NCBI GenBank assembly: GCA_016712315.1
Contig: JADJRG010000013.1
Coordinates: 62,001 to 126,000 of the forward strand
DNA from: Nannocystis sp.
GTDB taxonomy: Bacteria > Myxococcota_A > Polyangia > Nannocystales > Nannocystaceae
Reading direction: 5' to 3'
DNA: 64,000 nucleotides
Positions 59,517 through 64,000 of this stretch are shown here, piece by piece. Below the pieces are notes generated by a model. The model was not told where the DNA came from and made no database searches. It saw only the letters and a program-made list of their open reading frames with translations. Numbering within the stretch: position 1 is the stretch's first letter; each line of letters opens with the position of its first letter. The translations under genes were made by a program, and so were the position numbers.

Positions 59517-60914
59517 ATGCCCGCGATCATCAGCCCCATCGACGGCCAGCCCGTCTACAACTACGACGAGCACGACCTCGACGCCACCCTCGCCCTCTTG
59601 GGCCGCGCCGAGGCCGCGCAGCGCAGCTTCGCTCAGCAGACCACCATCGCCGAGCGCGCCGCGATCCTCCTCCGCGCGCTCGATCGCTACGGCGCCCGCC
59701 TCGACGCCAACGCCGAGCAGATCACCCGCATGATGGGCAAGCCGCTCGCCTACGCCCGCGGCGAGTTCAACGGTGGTTTCAGCGCCCGCGCCCGCTACCT
59801 CTGCGAGATCGCCGAGGCCGCCCTCGCCGACCACGTGATCAGCGACGGCGCCGACGGCATCAAGCGCTTCATCCGCCGCGAGCCCGTCGGCGTCGTCCTG
59901 CTCATCGCCGCCTGGAACTACCCCCTGCTCGTCCCGATCAACGCCCTCGCCGCCGCCTTCCTCGCCGGCGACGCGATCTTGTTAAAACACGCCCCGCAGA
60001 CCGCCCTCGTCGCCGAGCAGCTAGAGCGCGCCTTCCGCGAGGCCGGCGCCCCCGAGGGGATCGTCACCGCCCTGCACGCCGATCACCCCACCATCGCTCG
60101 CCTCATCGACACCCGCCGCCTCGGCTACGTCAGCTTCACCGGCTCTGTGCGCGGCGGCCACGAGGTCTACCGCGCCGTCGCCCAGTCCAACTTCATCGGC
60201 GTCGGCCTCGAGCTCGGCGGCAAGGACCCCGCGATCGTCCTCCCCGACGCTCAGGTCGAGCTCGCCGCCGTCAACCTCGTCGACGGCGCCTTTTTTAACA
60301 GCGGCCAGTCCTGCTGCGCCGTCGAGCGGATCTACGTCCACCGCGACGTCTACGCGCCCTTCGTCGACGCCTTCGTCGCCGAGCTGCACCGCTACGTCGT
60401 CGGCGATCCCCTCGATCCAACCACCACCCTCGGCCCCGTCGTCAACCGCGCCGCCGCCGACCGGATCCGCGCCCAAGTCGCCGACGCCCGCGCCCGCGGC
60501 GCCCGCCAGCTCAGCGACGACGCCCGCTTCACCTTCGACGATCGCAGCGGCTGCTACCTCCCCCCCCGCGCCTTCGACAACGTCGACCACGCCATGGAGC
60601 TCATGCGCGAGGAGAGCTTCGGCCCCGTCATCGGTATCATGCCCTTCGACGACGAAGACCAAGCGATCGCCCTCGCCAACGACTCCCACTACGGCCTCAC
60701 CGCCTCCCTCTGGACCACCGACGACGACCGCGCCCTCGCCCTCGCCGCCCGCCTCGACGCCGGCACCGTCTTCCAGAACCGCTGCGACTACCTCGACCCC
60801 GCCCTCGCCTGGACCGGGATCAAGGACTCCGGCCACGGCGTCAGCCTGGGCGCGCTCGGCTTCCACCAGGTCACCCGGCCCAAGAGCTTCCACCTGCGCA
60901 GCCGCCTGTCTTAA
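59517..60914 (+). CDS. Aldehyde dehydrogenase
   Basis: 465 residues. NAD(P)-dependent ALDH motifs: AAWNYPLLVPINALAAAFLAGD, FTGSVRGGHEVY, LELGGKDPAIVLPDA (general base Glu near 239) and FFNSGQSCCAVERIYVH (nucleophile Cys near 273), then MREESFGPVIGIMPF. Complete and probably active. It is 19 nt upstream of the glutamine-synthetase-like gene and followed by an Fe-alcohol dehydrogenase. Together they look like oxidation of a gamma-glutamylated amino alcohol or polyamine aldehyde (inference). Confidence 0.92.
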   Translation: MPAIISPIDGQPVYNYDEHDLDATLALLGRAEAAQRSFAQQTTIAERAAILLRALDRYGARLDANAEQITRMMGKPLAYARGEFNGGFSARARYLCEIAEAALADHVISDGADGIKRFIRREPVGVVLLIAAWNYPLLVPINALAAAFLAGDAILLKHAPQTALVAEQLERAFREAGAPEGIVTALHADHPTIARLIDTRRLGYVSFTGSVRGGHEVYRAVAQSNFIGVGLELGGKDPAIVLPDAQVELAAVNLVDGAFFNSGQSCCAVERIYVHRDVYAPFVDAFVAELHRYVVGDPLDPTTTLGPVVNRAAADRIRAQVADARARGARQLSDDARFTFDDRSGCYLPPRAFDNVDHAMELMREESFGPVIGIMPFDDEDQAIALANDSHYGLTASLWTTDDDRALALAARLDAGTVFQNRCDYLDPALAWTGIKDSGHGVSLGALGFHQVTRPKSFHLRSRLS

Positions 60915-60933
60915 AGACCAGGAACCATCAGCC

Positions 60934-62298
60934 ATGACCCAAGCCCCCGCCGACATCGCCGAGCTCGAGCGCTACATCGAGCGAGAGCGGCTCCGCTACT
61001 TCAAGGTCGCCGTCACCGACGTCGACGGCGTGCTGCGCGGCAAATACCTCTGCCGCGACAAATTCCTCGCCGCCGCCGCCGCCGGCCTCGGCTTCTGCGA
61101 CGTCGTGCTCGGCTGGGACTCCGGCGACCAGCTCTACGACAACACCGCCGTCTCCGGCTGGCACACCGGCTACCGCGACGCCCCCGTCCGCCTCGACCTC
61201 AGCAGCGGCCGCCGCCTCCCCATGGAGCCCGACACCGCCCTCTGGCTCGGCCAATTTGCGGGCGACTACGCCGCCGCCTGCCCCCGCGCCCTGCTCGGCC
61301 GCGTCATCGAGCGCACCCGCGCCCTCGGCTACGACCCCCTCGCCGCCTTCGAGTACGAGTTCTTCCTCTTCCGCGAGACCCCCGACAGCGCCCGCGCCAA
61401 GGGCTACCGCGGCCTCACGCCCTTCACCCCCGGCATGTTCGGCTACTCCATGCTGCGCTCCGCCGTCCACAGCGACCTCTACCGCGAGCTGCAAGACACC
61501 TTCGCCGCCATGGACGTCGAGATCGAGGGCCTGCACACCGAGACCGGCCCCGGCGTGCTCGAGGCCGCCCTGCGCTACTGCCCCGCCGCTCAGGCCGCCG
61601 ACCGCGCCGCCCTCTTCAAGACCTACACCAAGGCGCTCGCCCAGCAGCGCGGCCTCATGGCCACCTTCATGGCCAAGTGGAACCCTGAGCTGCCCGGCCA
61701 GAGCGGCCACATCCACATCTCCCTCGCCCGCGGCGGCGTCAACGCCTTCCACGACCCTGCGGACCCGAACGGCATGAGCCCGCTCATGCGCCACTTCGTC
61801 GCCGGCCAGGTCGCCCTCTTGCCCGAGCTGCTCGCGATGGTCTGTCCGACCATCAACGACTATCGCCGCCTCGTCCCTGGCATGTGGGCCCCGCTCGCCG
61901 CCAACTGGGGCGTCGAGAACCGCACCACCGCGATCCGCGTGATCCCCGGCCAGCACGCCCAGCGCAGCGAATTCCGCGTCGGACCCGCCGACGCCAACCC
62001 CTACCTCGCCCTCGCCGCCGCCTTAGCCGCCGGCCTCTACGGCGTCGAGCACCAGCTGGAGCTCCCTCCCCCGATCCACGGCTCCGCCTACGAGCTCCAG
62101 GCCCGCGGCGAAGCCGGCCAACCCCTGCCCGGCAACCTCGCCGAGGCCGCCGCCCGCCTAAAAAACAGCGCCGCCGCCCGCCAGCTCTTCGGCGACGTCT
62201 TCGTCGACCACTTCGTCGCCACCCGCGAGTGGGAAGATCGCCTCTATCGCCGCCACGTCAGCGACTGGGAGCTCGCCCGCTACTTCGAGATCATCTGA
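60934..62298 (+). CDS. Glutamine synthetase family protein (gamma-glutamylamine synthetase-like)
   Basis: 454 residues. Glutamine synthetase catalytic blocks are present: FEYEFFLF (metal Glu), GPGVLEAALRY, KWNPELPGQSGHIHISL (His that binds metal and phosphate), NRTTAIRVIPGQHAQRSEFRVGPADANPYLALAA. The adenylylation loop of GSI is not recognisable. It looks more like the PuuA/GlnA-like enzymes that ligate glutamate to amines than housekeeping GlnA. Context with ALDH and Fe-ADH supports amine use as carbon or nitrogen source. Confidence 0.85.
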   Translation: MTQAPADIAELERYIERERLRYFKVAVTDVDGVLRGKYLCRDKFLAAAAAGLGFCDVVLGWDSGDQLYDNTAVSGWHTGYRDAPVRLDLSSGRRLPMEPDTALWLGQFAGDYAAACPRALLGRVIERTRALGYDPLAAFEYEFFLFRETPDSARAKGYRGLTPFTPGMFGYSMLRSAVHSDLYRELQDTFAAMDVEIEGLHTETGPGVLEAALRYCPAAQAADRAALFKTYTKALAQQRGLMATFMAKWNPELPGQSGHIHISLARGGVNAFHDPADPNGMSPLMRHFVAGQVALLPELLAMVCPTINDYRRLVPGMWAPLAANWGVENRTTAIRVIPGQHAQRSEFRVGPADANPYLALAAALAAGLYGVEHQLELPPPIHGSAYELQARGEAGQPLPGNLAEAAARLKNSAAARQLFGDVFVDHFVATREWEDRLYRRHVSDWELARYFEII

Positions 62299-62334
62299 GA
62301 TCCCCCGGGATCGTTGGACCAAGGACCACCGCAT

Positions 62335-63507
62335 ATGCACGCCCAAGCCCCGCGCGCCAATTTTAACTACCCCACCCTCTACCGCCTCGGCTGCGGCCGC
62401 CGCCGCGAGCTCGCCGCCGCCTGCGCCGAATTCAAAATTTCGCGCCCGCTCGTGATCACCGACCCGGGGATCGCCCCCCTCGCGTGGTCTCGCGAGCTGA
62501 TCGCCGATCTCGAGCGCGCCGGCCTCGCCGTAGCTGTCTTTTCGGACATCCAGGGCAACCCCGTCGAGGCCAACGTCACCGCCGGCGTCGCCGCCTACCA
62601 CGCCCACCGCGCCGACGGCTGCGTGCTCCTCGGCGGCGGCTCCGCCCTCGACGCCGGCAAGTGCGTCGCCCTCATGGCCCACCACCCCGGCTCCGTCTTC
62701 GACTACGAGGACGTCGGCGACAACTGGCTGCGCGTCGATCCCAGCAAGATCGCCCCCATGATCGCCCTGCCCACCACCTCGGGCACCGGCTCCGAGGTCG
62801 GCCGCGCCAGCGTCATCACCGACACCCGCGACCACACCAAGAAGATCATCTTCCACCCGCGTATGCTCCCCCCGCTCGTGATCGCCGATCCCGAGACCAC
62901 CTACGGCCTACCGCCGGCGGTCACCGCCGCCACCGGCGTCGACGCCTTCGTCCACTGCTTCGAGGCCTACTGCGCCCCCGGCTATCACCCCATGGCCGAG
63001 GCGATCGCCTTGGAGGGCATGCGCCTGGTCGCCCAGCACCTCGTCACCTGCTTCCACCAGCCGCACGACCCCGTCGCGCGCACCCACATGATGATGGCCT
63101 CGACCATGGGCGCCACCGCCTTCCAGCGCGGCCTCGGCCTCGTGCACGCGATCGCCCACCCGCTCGGCGCCACCGTCGGGATCCACCACGGCCTCGCCAA
63201 CGCGATCCTGCTCCCCTACGTCATGCAGCACAACCGCCCCGTCATCGCCGCCGCCATGGATCGCCTCGCCGCCTACCTCGGCCTCGCGCAGCCCGGCTTC
63301 GACGGCGTCTACGCCTGGGTCCTCGAGCTCCGCGCCGCCCTCCAGATCCCCCACACCCTCACCGAGGCCGCGATCCCCGGCCTCCACCCCGGCCTCGCCC
63401 CCAGCCTCGCCGAAGCCGCCACCCGCGATCCCTCCCTCGGCACCAACCCCAAGCCCTGCACCACCGCCGAGATCGAGGCCGTGCTCCGCGCCGCCTTCAC
63501 CGGCTGA
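62335..63507 (+). CDS. Iron-containing alcohol dehydrogenase
   Basis: 390 residues. Family III ADH motifs: GGGSALDAGKCVAL (NAD-binding), MIALPTTSGTGSEV, ATGVDAFVHCFEAY and RGLGLVHAIAHPLGATVGIHHGLANAILLPYV, which supply the Asp and three His iron ligands. ATG 62335 has AAGGACC nine bases upstream; the TTG at 62314 is unlikely. Third gene of the ALDH/GS-like/ADH group. Confidence 0.92.
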   Translation: MHAQAPRANFNYPTLYRLGCGRRRELAAACAEFKISRPLVITDPGIAPLAWSRELIADLERAGLAVAVFSDIQGNPVEANVTAGVAAYHAHRADGCVLLGGGSALDAGKCVALMAHHPGSVFDYEDVGDNWLRVDPSKIAPMIALPTTSGTGSEVGRASVITDTRDHTKKIIFHPRMLPPLVIADPETTYGLPPAVTAATGVDAFVHCFEAYCAPGYHPMAEAIALEGMRLVAQHLVTCFHQPHDPVARTHMMMASTMGATAFQRGLGLVHAIAHPLGATVGIHHGLANAILLPYVMQHNRPVIAAAMDRLAAYLGLAQPGFDGVYAWVLELRAALQIPHTLTEAAIPGLHPGLAPSLAEAATRDPSLGTNPKPCTTAEIEAVLRAAFTG

Positions 63508-63538
63508 GCGAGCGACGACCTCCCACGAAGATCGTCCG

Positions 63539-64000
63539 ATGACCTACGACCCGCACCCATCGCTCGCGCCCACCTACCGCGGCCTCCAGTGGATCGACGG
63601 CGCCCTACCCACCGAGCTCGAGCGATGGCCCCGTCACCGCACCCGCCTCCAGATCGACAAGACCGGCGACGCCTACGACATCGCCCACGAGGAGCTCGCC
63701 GCCTACGCCGCGGGTCGCATGATCGAGTGGCCCGAGCGCCCCATTTATTTCTTATGCGACATGCACGCCGACACCGACGCCTTCTTCCGCTCCCTCGTCG
63801 CCACCGGCGGCGTCGAGCGCACCGGCCCCGGCGACGACGACTTTAAGATCACCGCCGAGGGCAAGCGCGCGATCTTCGTCATCGGCGGCGACTGCATCGA
63901 CAAAGGCCCCGACAACCTCCGCCTGCTCCGCGCCCTGCGGCGCCTCATCGATCGCGGCGCCGACGTCGAGCTGCTGACCGGCAACCACGACCTGCGCATG
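63539..64000 (+). CDS. Calcineurin-type metallophosphoesterase, N-terminal part (runs off window)
   Basis: 154 codons are visible and the frame is open at the window end. Metal-binding blocks are in order: CDMHADTDAF (D-x-H), VIGGDCIDKGPDN (GDxxDxG) and LLTGNHDLRM (GNHD). It would bind two metal ions and hydrolyse a phosphate ester. It starts 31 nt after the alcohol dehydrogenase, so may be in the same operon. Confidence 0.88.
   Translation, partial: MTYDPHPSLAPTYRGLQWIDGALPTELERWPRHRTRLQIDKTGDAYDIAHEELAAYAAGRMIEWPERPIYFLCDMHADTDAFFRSLVATGGVERTGPGDDDFKITAEGKRAIFVIGGDCIDKGPDNLRLLRALRRLIDRGADVELLTGNHDLRM

Overview
The window looks like a chromosome segment from a myxobacterium of the Nannocystaceae (Nannocystis-like). 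This is inferred from very high G+C, many Ser/Thr protein kinases, secreted lipoproteins with long Thr/Ser/Asp linkers after the lipobox, OmpA proteins with thrombospondin-3 repeats, RCC1-repeat proteins with DUF4215 cysteine motifs, and a DUF4157 protein. No rRNA, tRNA or CRISPR array was recognised by eye.

Layout. 1-2213: lipid genes (partial desaturase, YhhN/lysoplasmalogenase-like protein, second desaturase). 2292-21836: an accessory region with scars of mobile elements. It holds two copies of a small-protein + Ser/Thr-kinase cassette (2292-3709 and 17348-18681), a tyrosine integrase beside an RCC1 gene lacking its 5' end, an OmpA/CHAT/SIR2-like/degenerate-STAND operon (6642-11387), a peptidylarginine-deiminase lipoprotein cut off before its catalytic Cys, a GH31 glycosidase of sulfoquinovosidase type, a decayed IS3 transposase, and a 1.2-kb array of about 40 copies of a TGTTGGCC-type motif that switches strand. 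Next to the array is a double-HTH, coiled-coil, membrane-anchored protein.

22036-32310 is the most striking part, an eight-gene minus-strand island. Its transcription order is CD-NTase A, Cap2-like E2-E1 fusion, CD-NTase B, SAVED-CHAT protease, Ser/Thr kinase with TPRs, a 154-aa protein, an ECF-type sigma factor and CD-NTase C. I read it as a CBASS-like system in which cyclic oligonucleotides activate a caspase-like protease, with a kinase/sigma branch that could turn the signal into transcription. A promoter-like motif (TTTCAtAACTTGAC) lies upstream of both small-protein/kinase cassettes and recurs ahead of the 154-aa protein and sigma genes.

32584-36220: a beta-helix lipoprotein and a DUF4157 (eCIS-effector-like) protein with a C-terminal half of different base composition. 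36254-44141: a compact, translationally coupled set of biosynthetic enzymes (beta-eliminating-lyase-like PLP enzyme, ATP-grasp ligase, class-III aminotransferase, two DUF985 cupins, JmjC/cupin_4 oxygenase), a divergent PaaK-like adenylating enzyme and a 106-aa small protein; it could be an undescribed amino-acid or peptide natural-product pathway.

44223-64000: more ordinary chromosome. It encodes a pectate lyase lipoprotein, lipase, AEC transporter, two tandem MuiA/DUF4139 proteins, two Hsp20 chaperones, a Rieske oxygenase, a DUF2505 protein, a YbhN-type flippase-like protein, an FAH-family hydrolase, a large DUF2135-like protein, a DUF3817 protein, and an aldehyde dehydrogenase / glutamine-synthetase-like / Fe-alcohol dehydrogenase group (likely gamma-glutamylated amine catabolism), ending in a metallophosphoesterase cut by the window edge.
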